The notes under the pieces: model-generated
Database searches by the model: none
What the model was told of the DNA's origin: nothing
Seen by the model: only the letters and a program-made list of their open reading frames with translations
In this document: one piece after another, positions 24,692 through 33,232 of the stretch
Numbering within the stretch: the first letter of the stretch is position 1
Layout of the letters: each line of letters starts with the position of its first letter
Assembly (NCBI RefSeq): GCF_000007825.1
Contig: NC_004722.1
Coordinates: 2,768,501 to 2,832,500, forward strand
Source of the DNA: Bacillus cereus ATCC 14579
GTDB taxonomy: Bacteria; Bacillota; Bacilli; Bacillales; Bacillaceae_G
Direction: 5' to 3'
DNA: 64,000 nucleotides
Translations under genes and position numbers: made by a program

Positions 24692-25333
24692 ATGAAATAT
24701 ATATTAGATAGAACGTACGCAAAAGAATTACTCGAATGGGCATATGAACAAAACCCGGGCCCTTGGTTTGAACATTCACTACATGTTGCTCATGCAACTG
24801 AAAACATAATTATAGAACTTATTAAAAATGGGTATAACCTAGATGCTGACATAGCATATAACGCTGCCCTTTTGCATGATATCGGAAGATACAAAGGTTT
24901 TACCAAATCGGTCATTCATTCCTATGATGGTTATATGTATATGAATGATTTAGGGTATACAGGAAACGCTGTTATTTGTGTGACACACTCATTCCCATGC
25001 AAAAATGAACATATAGATATCGCAGCGGAATGGAGTCTCGTTCCTGACCATATGAGAAGCCGGTTAGTTGAAATATTAAATGAACATTGTAACTACGACT
25101 TATACAATAAAGTAATTACTCTTTGTGACGCTCTTGCTGATGCGGGTGGCTTTACTACGCTGGAAAGAAGATTAATTTCTGTTGGTTTGCGTCATGGTAC
25201 AACATCTCATACATCTTTACATTGGAAAGGGTTTTATGCGATTAAGAAAGAATTAGAAGCTTTAATCGGTAAGAGTATATACACAGTTCTTCCTGATGTA
25301 GAAAAATCTATTTATGAAGATATAGAATATTAA
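24692..25333 (+). CDS. HD-domain phosphohydrolase-like protein
   Basis: A 213-residue protein. The metal-binding HD pattern is spread as EHSLHVAHATEN (first histidine), AALLHDIGRYKG (HD), CVTHSFP and LCDALADAGG (last aspartate). HD proteins hydrolyse nucleotides or phosphate esters. The substrate is unknown. The spacing is complete, so it should be active. It ends in a strong bidirectional terminator shared with the convergent AhpD-like gene. Confidence 0.85.
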   Translation: MKYILDRTYAKELLEWAYEQNPGPWFEHSLHVAHATENIIIELIKNGYNLDADIAYNAALLHDIGRYKGFTKSVIHSYDGYMYMNDLGYTGNAVICVTHSFPCKNEHIDIAAEWSLVPDHMRSRLVEILNEHCNYDLYNKVITLCDALADAGGFTTLERRLISVGLRHGTTSHTSLHWKGFYAIKKELEALIGKSIYTVLPDVEKSIYEDIEY

Positions 25334-25355
25334 ATTGAATACAAATTTAATTTCA

Positions 25356-25398
25356 AATAAAAAACGTTTTAAACATAAAGTTTAAAACGTTTTTTATT
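25356..25398. terminator. Bidirectional terminator
   Basis: A 19-bp perfect stem (25356-25374 with 25380-25398, loop ATAAA) with A- and T-rich ends on both sides, between convergent genes. Confidence 0.9.
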
Positions 25399-25763
25399 CA
25401 ATGCTTTTGATTTTTCAGTTCTGTTAAACACTCTTGCACTAAAGTTACCGCTTGACTCATCGCAGCTCCGCCAGCAAATGCTGCTGAAACACCACATGCT
25501 TCCAGAATCTCTTTATCTGAACATCCTTGATCAAGACAACCTTTTGTATGATAAATTGTACAATACTCATCTTGCGTTGCTAAACTAATTCCTAATGCAA
25601 TAAGTTGCTTTTCTCTTTTTGTTAAAGCACCCTCTTGAAAACAAGCTTGCGTGAACGCATTATATGTCTCAGCGATTTCAGGAATTTGATTTGTAAAACT
25701 ACCTATACCTTCTTTATAATGATGTAGAATATCATTTATCGAACTATGTTGCTCATGTTCCAT
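25398..25763 (-). CDS. Carboxymuconolactone decarboxylase / AhpD-like protein
   Basis: A 121-residue protein of the CMD family: EGALTKREKQLIALGISLATQDEYC, then IYHTKGCLDQGCSDKEILEA. AhpD peroxidase needs a CxxC followed by H. Here the pattern is C-x3-H-x3-C, so the classical CxxC is missing and peroxidase activity is doubtful. ATG 25763 follows GGAGG by seven bases; the upstream ATG lacks one. The role is unknown, perhaps a redox or lactone enzyme. Confidence 0.8.
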   Translation of the reverse strand: MEHEQHSSINDILHHYKEGIGSFTNQIPEIAETYNAFTQACFQEGALTKREKQLIALGISLATQDEYCTIYHTKGCLDQGCSDKEILEACGVSAAFAGGAAMSQAVTLVQECLTELKNQKH

Positions 25764-25862
25764 CTTATTCCCTCCAGTCATATTATCCATACCTATTGTA
25801 GTATGTGATGAAATGGAGGCAATATACCTTCTTTTAAATTAAGAATTTTCAGTTAATTTACG

Positions 25863-27353
25863 TTATAATTTTAAATTATCATCTACAATAACTTTTTCTC
25901 TAGAACTTTTTCTTTCAACCTCTTTACTTCTTTCTTCCCAAAATGTTAATCCTTCAATCCCCACATTTTTAGGATTAAATACTGGATCTTTCCCTTCTTT
26001 TTTCTGCCTTTCATAGTCTTTTAACACTTTTAATGCGATTTTACTTAATAATAGAATCGCGATTAAGTTTAACCATGCCATACTACCGATTCCTAAATCT
26101 CCGAGATTCCATAAAAGCGACGCTGATTCAACACTACCGATGTAAACCATAATTAAAAATCCAAATTTTAAAACTGGTTTTAACCAGCCATACTTCAATT
26201 GACGATCTAAATAAGTAAGTGTCGTTTCAGCGATATAGTAATAAGCGAGTAACGTTGTAAATGCAAAAAAGAAAATCGCAATTGAAATAAATATTGGACC
26301 AAACCCTGTTATCACAGTTTCAACTGCTTGTTGTGTATAAATTGGACCAGCTTCCACATTTCCTATATTTTGTACAATAGCGGTTTTCCCTTCAGGTATA
26401 ACATTATACATACCTGTTATTAAAATCATAAGAGCTGTCGCTGTACATACGACAATTGTATCGATATATACGGAAAACGCTTGAACTAATCCTTGTTTTG
26501 CAGGATGCGATACTTCAGCAGCCGCCGAACTATACGTCGCTTCTCCGACACCAGCAACGTTTGAAAATACAGCGCGTTTTACGCCCCATGCAATAGCTGC
26601 ACCAACAATTCCACCAAACATTTCATTTACACCAAATGCACTAGAGAAAATTAAAGCAAACATACTTGGAATCTCCGTTACATTCGCAATTAATATGATA
26701 CATGTAACAATTACATAACCAATTGCCATAAATGGCACAAGCATTTGAGAAACACCGGCAATTCTCTTTACACCACCAAAAATAATTGCTGCTAGTAACA
26801 CGACTAAAAATATACCAGTTATATATTTGCTAATACCATTAGAATTTTCGAATCCAACTGCGATACTACTAGATTGAATACCTGGTAATAACACGCCATA
26901 TGAAAGTGTTACAACTACCGCTACAATGACTGCAAACCATTTCATTTTTAAACCTCTCTCAATGAAATATGGAGTACCGCCGCGATATTCATTCCCTACT
27001 TTACTTTTGTATACTTGAGATAATGTTGATTCTACAAACGCGCTCGCTGCCCCTAACAAAGCCATTACCCACATCCAAAATACAGCTCCAGGCCCGCCGA
27101 AAGCAATTGCTGTCGCTACCCCTGCAATATTACCAATTCCCACTCTTCCCGATAAGGCTAAACAAAATGCCTGAAAAGATGATATTCCCGTCTCTGAACT
27201 CTTTCCTTCAAATAATAGTTTAATCATCTCTTTAAAATAACGAATTTGCAAAAAGCGTGTTGCAATCGTGAAATATACGCCTGCCCCTAATGCAAAAACA
27301 ACTAAACCGATACTCCACACTTGCCCTACTAACCATTCTACTAAATTCTCCAT
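25863..27353 (-). CDS. Sodium:alanine/glycine symporter, AGCS family
   Basis: A 496-residue transporter with about 11 membrane segments. The AGCS signature is clear: GRVGIGNIAGVATAIAFGGPGAVFWMWVMALLG split over residues 75-110, KRAVFSNVAGVGEATYSSAAAEV and HPAKQGLVQAFSVYIDTIVVCTATALMILI. It imports small amino acids with sodium. The ATG at 27353 follows GGGGG by six bases. The gene lies directly after the hydroxyproline operon but behind a terminator, so it may import its substrate, which is an inference from position. Confidence 0.9.
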   Translation of the reverse strand: MENLVEWLVGQVWSIGLVVFALGAGVYFTIATRFLQIRYFKEMIKLLFEGKSSETGISSFQAFCLALSGRVGIGNIAGVATAIAFGGPGAVFWMWVMALLGAASAFVESTLSQVYKSKVGNEYRGGTPYFIERGLKMKWFAVIVAVVVTLSYGVLLPGIQSSSIAVGFENSNGISKYITGIFLVVLLAAIIFGGVKRIAGVSQMLVPFMAIGYVIVTCIILIANVTEIPSMFALIFSSAFGVNEMFGGIVGAAIAWGVKRAVFSNVAGVGEATYSSAAAEVSHPAKQGLVQAFSVYIDTIVVCTATALMILITGMYNVIPEGKTAIVQNIGNVEAGPIYTQQAVETVITGFGPIFISIAIFFFAFTTLLAYYYIAETTLTYLDRQLKYGWLKPVLKFGFLIMVYIGSVESASLLWNLGDLGIGSMAWLNLIAILLLSKIALKVLKDYERQKKEGKDPVFNPKNVGIEGLTFWEERSKEVERKSSREKVIVDDNLKL

Positions 27354-27398
27354 CCAAATCCCCCTTATCATTCTTTGGAAAAGCAATTTTGTATATAA

Positions 27399-27436
27399 GA
27401 AAACGGACAACTATTATCAAACTTTCTAGTTGTCCG
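27399..27436 (-). terminator. Terminator ending the hydroxyproline operon
   Basis: CGGACAACTA (27404-27413) pairs with TAGTTGTCCG (27427-27436) followed on the minus strand by TTTTC. It lies 48 bases past the dehydrogenase stop. Confidence 0.75.
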
Positions 27437-27483
27437 CATCTTTCATTATTTCATCCCTCAATTTTTGTCAGTAAAACACCCTA

Positions 27484-28968
27484 TTACTTTATATTTACCC
27501 AAACACTTTTCACTTCTGTATAATTATCAAGCGCATATGAACCTAATTCGCGGCCAATACCAGATTGTTTGTATCCACCAAATGGTGCAGCTGCATTTTC
27601 TAAGTTATAATCATTAATCCACACTGTTCCTGCTTTTAATTTATTTGCCACTTGATGACCCGTTTTGATATTTTGCGTCCATACACCCGCAGCAAGGCCA
27701 TAGGATGAGTTGTTCGCTCGTTCAATTACTTCTTCTGTCGAATCAAATGGCAGAACAACAACAACTGGTCCAAATATTTCTTCCTTAACGATTGTCATAT
27801 CGTCTGTAACATCTGTGAATACAGTTGGCTTAACGAAATAACCCTTTTCAAGTGCACGTTCACCACCAGCCGCAACTGTAGCGCCTTCTTTCTTCCCTTG
27901 CTCAATGTAATGTAACACACGCTCTTGTTGTTTCTTAGATACGAGTGGACCCATTTCCGTTCCTTTCTCCATACCTGCTCCAAGTTTTACGTTGTTCGCC
28001 ATTTTCACAAGTGCATCTACTACAGTTTCATAATGTTTACGATGAACAAATACACGTGATCCTGCGCTACAATTTTGACCGTGATTATACATAATACCTT
28101 GGAATGCACCATTAATTGCTTCTTCCAAGTCCGCATCTTCTAAAATGATATTTGGTGATTTGCCGCCAAGCTCTAACGTTACATGCTTAATCATTTCTGC
28201 AGACTGACGCATAATATACTTTCCTGTAACAGTAGATCCTGTAAAAGCAACTTTATCAATGTCATGATGATTTACAATTGCTGCTCCTGCTTCAGGACCA
28301 AAGCCTGGTACAAAGTTTACAACACCGTTTGGAAATCCAGCCTCTTTAAAAAGTTTTGCTGTATATAGTAAAGATAAAGGCGTTTGCTCTGCTGGCTTTA
28401 ATACGATCGTACAACCTGTCGCCAGTGCAGCTCCCATTTTCCAAGAAGACATAACGAGCGGAAAATTCCACGGAATAATCTGACCTACAACACCTACAGG
28501 TTCATGTCTCGTGTAATTTAAGTAATCTTTTGAAATTGGGATTGTTTGCCCAATAATTTTTGTAGCCCATCCTGCGTAATAACGATAATTTTCTACAGTT
28601 GCTGAAATATCATCATCAAGTGCTACTTGATATGGCTTTCCATTATCTAAAGCTTCTAGTTGCGCTAATTCTTCTCTATGTTCTTCAATTAAATCTGCTA
28701 ATTTATAAATAAGATGCGCTCTTTCAGCAGTAGTCATTTCTGCCCACGGACCGGATTCAAATGCAGATCTTGCCGCTTTTACTGCAGCATCAATATCCTC
28801 TTCTTGCGCTTCACATACGACAGCTAGAACATCTTCTGTAGCCGGATTATACGTTTCAAACGTCTTTCCCCCAATAGCAGCAACAAATTCGCCATTAATA
28901 AACATTTTAATTTCTTCATTTAAGAACGCTTCCACTTTTGGTTTCAGCTCAATATTTGTCTTTAACAC
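27484..28968 (-). CDS. Aldehyde dehydrogenase, probably alpha-ketoglutarate semialdehyde dehydrogenase
   Basis: A 494-residue NAD(P)-dependent aldehyde dehydrogenase with all family motifs: PWNFPLVMSSWK, FTGSTVTGKYI, ELGGKSPNI (catalytic Glu), GQNCSAGSRV (catalytic Cys near residue 300) and EEIFGPVVVV. By context, the last step of hydroxyproline breakdown, it should oxidise 2,5-dioxopentanoate to 2-oxoglutarate. The sequence alone also fits betaine or other aldehyde dehydrogenases. It is the last gene of a minus-strand operon under a sigma-54 promoter. Confidence 0.88.
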   Translation of the reverse strand: MLKTNIELKPKVEAFLNEEIKMFINGEFVAAIGGKTFETYNPATEDVLAVVCEAQEEDIDAAVKAARSAFESGPWAEMTTAERAHLIYKLADLIEEHREELAQLEALDNGKPYQVALDDDISATVENYRYYAGWATKIIGQTIPISKDYLNYTRHEPVGVVGQIIPWNFPLVMSSWKMGAALATGCTIVLKPAEQTPLSLLYTAKLFKEAGFPNGVVNFVPGFGPEAGAAIVNHHDIDKVAFTGSTVTGKYIMRQSAEMIKHVTLELGGKSPNIILEDADLEEAINGAFQGIMYNHGQNCSAGSRVFVHRKHYETVVDALVKMANNVKLGAGMEKGTEMGPLVSKKQQERVLHYIEQGKKEGATVAAGGERALEKGYFVKPTVFTDVTDDMTIVKEEIFGPVVVVLPFDSTEEVIERANNSSYGLAAGVWTQNIKTGHQVANKLKAGTVWINDYNLENAAAPFGGYKQSGIGRELGSYALDNYTEVKSVWVNIK

Positions 28969-28985
28969 TATGTTCTCCTCCTTAT

Positions 28986-29882
28986 TTAAACAGCTGCATG
29001 AGCTGCAATATTTGATAAAATCATTTGAAGCTTTTGATCTTCGTCAGCAGTTAACCCTAGTCTTGGATAGCGAGAAGGTCCTCCGGCTTGCCCATGTAAT
29101 TCCATAGAACGTTTAACGATTTGAACATATTTCCCTGATCCTTCAAGAAACTCGCAAAGTGGTAAAATAGCATCGTTTATTTCCCACGCCTTTTCTAATT
29201 CACCATTTTGAAAATGCTCATACATTTTTGTAACGAGACCGGGAACGATATTTCCTGCTACTGAAACCCATCCCGAGGCACCAACTAAATATGATTCCAT
29301 AACTAAATCTTCAGAACCACAGAAGACTTGGAAAGCCCCTTCACTTTGTCTTACTAAATCTCTTACTTTTCGAATATCTCCGCTAGATTCTTTAATATGT
29401 GTAACATTTTCACACTCTTTTCCAATACGGAGCATTAGCTCTGTACTCATATCGACACCAGAAGTAAATGGGTTATTGTATAGCATAATTGGTATATTTA
29501 CAGAGTTTGAGATTTCTTTAAAATGAAAATAAATCTCCTCTTCCTTCGGTTTACAATAGTAAGAGTTTATAATTAATGCACAATCCGCTCCGTGCGCTTC
29601 TGCATGTTTCGTATATTCAATTGTTTCTTTTGTGGTCTCTGCTGCAGTTCCAACAATGACAGGAATACGGCCATCAATTTCTTTCAACACAGTTTCTACC
29701 ATTTTAAATCGTTCTTCTTTTGATAAACTTACAAACTCTCCTGTACTTCCATTAATGATAATACCTGCAACCTTTTGTTCGATAAAGTAATTTACATTTT
29801 GTTTTACCCCATCCCAATTAATTTCCTGAAATTCATCCATCGGTGTTATTAATACTGGAAATGCCCCTTTAATTTTTTGCAT
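28986..29882 (-). CDS. DapA-family lyase, probable pyrroline-4-hydroxy-2-carboxylate deaminase
   Basis: A 298-residue (beta/alpha)8 enzyme of the DHDPS/NAL superfamily: INGSTGEFVSLSKEER, IMLYNNPFTSG with the catalytic Tyr, THIKESSGD with the Schiff-base lysine, and CGSEDL. The true lysine-pathway DapA is unlikely here. In hydroxyproline clusters a paralogue removes ammonia and water from pyrroline-4-hydroxy-2-carboxylate to give alpha-ketoglutarate semialdehyde. That role is inferred from the epimerase and dehydrogenase neighbours. It lies 17 bases upstream of the aldehyde dehydrogenase gene. Confidence 0.87.
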   Translation of the reverse strand: MQKIKGAFPVLITPMDEFQEINWDGVKQNVNYFIEQKVAGIIINGSTGEFVSLSKEERFKMVETVLKEIDGRIPVIVGTAAETTKETIEYTKHAEAHGADCALIINSYYCKPKEEEIYFHFKEISNSVNIPIMLYNNPFTSGVDMSTELMLRIGKECENVTHIKESSGDIRKVRDLVRQSEGAFQVFCGSEDLVMESYLVGASGWVSVAGNIVPGLVTKMYEHFQNGELEKAWEINDAILPLCEFLEGSGKYVQIVKRSMELHGQAGGPSRYPRLGLTADEDQKLQMILSNIAAHAAV

Positions 29883-29904
29883 ATTTATCTCTCCCTATCA
29901 CATT

Positions 29905-30846
29905 TTATTTTAATAAGAATCCTGCCGGAAACGGATCCGTAGGGTCTAATAGAAACGTCTGCATCCCTGTAATAAATCCTCTACTTTCAAAACGGAAAAT
30001 GTATCCTAGTTCCTCCTTCTTCACTTTTTCCACAGTTATAAAACTATTAAATATACTTTCATTTTTAAAAGGTTTATCCGCCATATAATCATTTTTAAAT
30101 AATGCATGAACATAGGAAACGATAGTAGAAACAAAACCTGGCGAACGTACGATAAAGTTATCTTCATGAAATGTAATCGACTTTATATGGTTCTTTTCTT
30201 TTTGCGAAGGATCTACTAAAATAAGCCTTTTTATTAGCGACTGTTTTTGTATAGCCTGCAGTGTAGCTTCTCCCCATCTTTTCAATTCTGAAATGTTTTC
30301 AACACGAATTTCTGGCGAATACGCACCTTTTTCTACAACTGCATATACTTTATCTGCTTGTATGAGAGAATAACTTACATTACCAACCTGTAAATTTTCC
30401 TCAATCAAATAGCAAAGTTTGCTTTCAAACGAAACAGATATAACTTCATCATTCTCTACATACGCATGAACTAAAAATATTCCAGATAACGTTTCAATTT
30501 TGTATTGATTGGACTCTCTCTTTTTTAAATACCCACTTTCGAGTAACATCGTTATTACCGCAACAATGCCCCCATAATGAAGCGGAATCGAACCTTCATG
30601 ATTAAAAAATAATACAGCTGCATCCACTTCATTATGGATAGATGGAACGACAATACACCCATTCAAACCGATAAAACCACGTGGTTCATTTAATAAAAGC
30701 TTCATCTCTTCTGCTAATTCACCTGAAAATTGTTCATTTAATTGCTCCAAACTGTAGTAGTATTTGCACGGTACGTCTTTCATTACACGAAATGCCTCGC
30801 CATTTACATGTACGTCTACTGCTGTATACATTTTTTGAATGTTCAT
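29905..30846 (-). CDS. Proline-racemase-fold paralogue lacking both catalytic cysteines
   Basis: A 313-residue protein homologous along its length to the neighbouring epimerase: LLNEPRGFIGLNG, GSIPLHYGGIVAVITMLLESG, FESRGFITGMQTFLLDPTDPF. The first catalytic Cys (PMCGHDTIG) is replaced by His90 (PLHYGGIVA) and the second (RSPCGTGTS) by Gly237 (RSPGFVSTI). The THTGG-type motif is also gone. It cannot work as a racemase by the two-thiol mechanism. Its frame is intact and its ATG overlaps the epimerase stop, so it is maintained, perhaps as a partner subunit or a new lyase. Confidence 0.82.
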   Translation of the reverse strand: MNIQKMYTAVDVHVNGEAFRVMKDVPCKYYYSLEQLNEQFSGELAEEMKLLLNEPRGFIGLNGCIVVPSIHNEVDAAVLFFNHEGSIPLHYGGIVAVITMLLESGYLKKRESNQYKIETLSGIFLVHAYVENDEVISVSFESKLCYLIEENLQVGNVSYSLIQADKVYAVVEKGAYSPEIRVENISELKRWGEATLQAIQKQSLIKRLILVDPSQKEKNHIKSITFHEDNFIVRSPGFVSTIVSYVHALFKNDYMADKPFKNESIFNSFITVEKVKKEELGYIFRFESRGFITGMQTFLLDPTDPFPAGFLLK

Positions 30847-31880
30847 TTTATATCCTCCGTTTCATGTTCCATCGGCGGAATTAGCAAAAATCCTTCTTTG
30901 AGTGGATCCATTTCATTGTAAAAAAATTTATGCATACCCATAAGCCAAGCTGATCCCGTAATTTTCGTTATGACAGCTTCAATATTTTCAACATGTGTCG
31001 TATTCACGACATATCCTTTAAATAAAGAACCAACGATACTCTCATGAATGAACTCTTCACCAATTTTGATTTCTTTCTGAGCGTATAATACAGCTAGCTT
31101 CGCAGATGTTCCTGTACCGCATGGGGATCGATCTATTCCGCCTGGTGGTACAATAACTGTATTTTTCACATGCGCACATTCATGAGTAGCATCTGTATAA
31201 AATTCAACATGTGTTAATCCTCTAATAAACGAATACTCTGGATGAATGATTTCAAACTTCTCATTAATTGTGTTTCTTATATGAATCGCCTTATCGATGA
31301 TTGTAGATGCATTTTCTGGTATTAATTCTAGGCCTACTGACTTCGCATCAATAATGGCATAAAAATTCCCTCCATACGCAATATCAGCCTCTATAGTCCC
31401 AATGTCTTTCACTTGTACAGTAATATTTTTCAATAAAAAAGCTGGTATGTTACAGAAAGATACTTCTTTTGCTTTTCCATCTTGAACAGCAATATCTACT
31501 TCCACTAAGCCAGCCGGTGTATCTAGTTTTAAAGAAGTAATCGGTTCAACTACCGGAATTAAACCTGATTCAACTAACGCTGTACATACACCGATTGTAT
31601 CGTGACCACACATCGGTAAATATCCACCTGTCTCTATGTATATAACACCTATATCAGCCTCAGGATGACACGGGTCTGTTAATAATGCTCCTGACATTAC
31701 ATCATGACCACGCGGTTCATTCATTAACAATTTTCGAATCCAATCATACTCCTTTTTCATATGTAACATCTTCTCTGCCATCGTCTCTCCAATCAACTTT
31801 GGAAGTCCACTAATTAATGTCCTCGTTGGATTCCCACCTGTGTGTGTATCAATCGTCGTAAAGACTCTTTGTGACCTCAT
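30843..31880 (-). CDS. 4-hydroxyproline 2-epimerase (proline racemase family)
   Basis: A 345-residue enzyme with both catalytic cysteines of the family: Cys91 in PMCGHDTIG and Cys254 in DRSPCGTGTSA, plus IDTHTGGNPTR near the N-terminus. It probably converts trans-4-hydroxy-L-proline to cis-4-hydroxy-D-proline for the adjacent FAD dehydrogenase. Proline racemase activity cannot be excluded from sequence. ATG 31880 is set by AAAGGGTG eight bases upstream, and it overlaps the stop of the dehydrogenase gene (ATGA). Confidence 0.9.
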   Translation of the reverse strand: MRSQRVFTTIDTHTGGNPTRTLISGLPKLIGETMAEKMLHMKKEYDWIRKLLMNEPRGHDVMSGALLTDPCHPEADIGVIYIETGGYLPMCGHDTIGVCTALVESGLIPVVEPITSLKLDTPAGLVEVDIAVQDGKAKEVSFCNIPAFLLKNITVQVKDIGTIEADIAYGGNFYAIIDAKSVGLELIPENASTIIDKAIHIRNTINEKFEIIHPEYSFIRGLTHVEFYTDATHECAHVKNTVIVPPGGIDRSPCGTGTSAKLAVLYAQKEIKIGEEFIHESIVGSLFKGYVVNTTHVENIEAVITKITGSAWLMGMHKFFYNEMDPLKEGFLLIPPMEHETEDIK

Positions 31881-33052
31881 CTGTTTAACACCCTTTCTGT
31901 AAAACGACTCAAACAAAGTGGTTCAATAGGAATAATTGTCTCTTTTTCATTTAATAACTCTTCAATTACTTTTCCAGTAACTGCTGCAAGACTAATCCCA
32001 TCCCCTTCATGCCCAGCGGCAATGAAATAATTTGGAATATGTTCCACTCGTGAAATAATCGGTAAATGATCTTCTGTCCACGGACGTAAACCAGCGTAAG
32101 AACGAATTACCATCATATCTGCCATTTTCGGATAAAAGCGAATCGCTCTATTTGCAATACATTTAATGACTTCATTGTTTATTCTCGTATGAAACCCTAC
32201 AAATTCACGGCTACTTCCAATTAAGAAATTTTGACTTTCAGTAGGCTCAAATACGAGCGCAACCCCGTATTTTTCAGTTAAAGCATCTACTTTTCGTTTT
32301 CCGCCAAATTTAGAAATTAAATAACCGAATTCCATTACTTTACGGCACCCTACGTGTTGTTGTCTTGATGCTACAATAATATGCCCTTTTCTCGGTTCAA
32401 TTGGTATATTTACATTTAACATCTGACCAATCTTAGGAGCCCACACACCCGCTGCATTTACAACTTGTTGTGCTGTAAAAGTTCCATTCGTAGTTTCTAC
32501 AACAAATGAACCATTCGTATCTATGTTTATACTCTTTACTTCGGTCTGTTTAAAAGCTTTTGCGCCAAACTTTTGTGCCTCTGACAGAAGCGAGAATGCA
32601 AGGAGATATGGATTCACAGTTGAATCCGTCGCACATTCTAAACCGCCTAATAAATCATCAGCAAAAAAAGGCGACTCTTCTCTTATATCTTGCCTATCAA
32701 GCATTCGAAACGGTAATCCAGCTTCTTTTTGCCGATTTACCCATTGCTGCGCAGCTTCCATCTCTTCGTCTGACTCACATACGAGAATACTTCCTGGTGC
32801 CCTATATTCAAATGCATGCTCTAATTCTTCACTTAAATCAGTTACTAATTTTTGACTTACTAAAGACATTTGACTATCAAACCCTGGGTCTTTATCAATG
32901 GCCAAAATATTCCCATCACACCGTGAAGACGTCCCGCTGACAAATTCTCCTTTTTCAATGATTGTTACGTCTCTTCCGTATTTTGAAGTGTAATAAGCGA
33001 TAGAACACCCTATTATTCCACCACCTATAATTAAAACGTCGCAGTGCCTCAC
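31877..33052 (-). CDS. FAD-dependent D-hydroxyproline dehydrogenase, DAO-type subunit
   Basis: A 391-residue DadA/glycine-oxidase-like flavoprotein. The Rossmann motif DVLIIGGGIIGCSIAYY at 5-21, an internal AAGVWAPKIG, and the C-terminal SYAGLRPWTEDHLPII and AAGHEGDGISLAA bind FAD. It resembles the beta subunit of hydrogen-cyanide-synthase or opine-type heteromeric dehydrogenases. The partners are encoded across the regulator (35003-36836). It should oxidise cis-4-hydroxy-D-proline. It is the first gene of the operon, downstream of the sigma-54 promoter at 33092-33109. Confidence 0.88.
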   Translation of the reverse strand: MRHCDVLIIGGGIIGCSIAYYTSKYGRDVTIIEKGEFVSGTSSRCDGNILAIDKDPGFDSQMSLVSQKLVTDLSEELEHAFEYRAPGSILVCESDEEMEAAQQWVNRQKEAGLPFRMLDRQDIREESPFFADDLLGGLECATDSTVNPYLLAFSLLSEAQKFGAKAFKQTEVKSINIDTNGSFVVETTNGTFTAQQVVNAAGVWAPKIGQMLNVNIPIEPRKGHIIVASRQQHVGCRKVMEFGYLISKFGGKRKVDALTEKYGVALVFEPTESQNFLIGSSREFVGFHTRINNEVIKCIANRAIRFYPKMADMMVIRSYAGLRPWTEDHLPIISRVEHIPNYFIAAGHEGDGISLAAVTGKVIEELLNEKETIIPIEPLCLSRFTERVLNR

Positions 33053-33091
33053 ACTATACTCCTCCTTTCCCTAAACTTCTCACTTTCTTTT

Positions 33092-33109
33092 ATGCAATTG
33101 ACGTGCCAA
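33092..33109 (-). promoter_or_regulatory. Sigma-54 promoter of the epimerase/dehydrogenase operon
   Basis: On the minus strand TTGGCACGTCAATTGCAT matches the -24/-12 consensus TGGCACN5TTGC perfectly, with GG and GC in the required spacing. It stands 40 bases before the first gene. The adjacent AAA+ activator is the obvious regulator. Confidence 0.92.
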
Positions 33110-33136
33110 TTCTGTACATATACAATTTTTATAAAT

Positions 33137-33160
33137 AATATTTTTATTTGTAAAAATATT
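33137..33160. promoter_or_regulatory. AT-rich dyad, possible activator site
   Basis: AATATTTTTA and TAAAAATATT form a perfect 10-bp inverted repeat around TTTG between the divergent genes, about 30-50 bp upstream of the -24/-12 element. In such AT-rich DNA it may be chance. Confidence 0.3.
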
Positions 33161-33232
33161 TTAAATTTATAGTAAATAGGTGTATTATTTTTTTATCACT
33201 GTCAAAATTTTTATACATAACAGGAGGACATT

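Noticed and set aside
28986..29882. Lysine-pathway dihydrodipicolinate synthase (dapA)
   Set aside because: The gene is embedded in a hydroxyproline operon with epimerase and semialdehyde dehydrogenase genes, so a catabolic paralogue is more likely.
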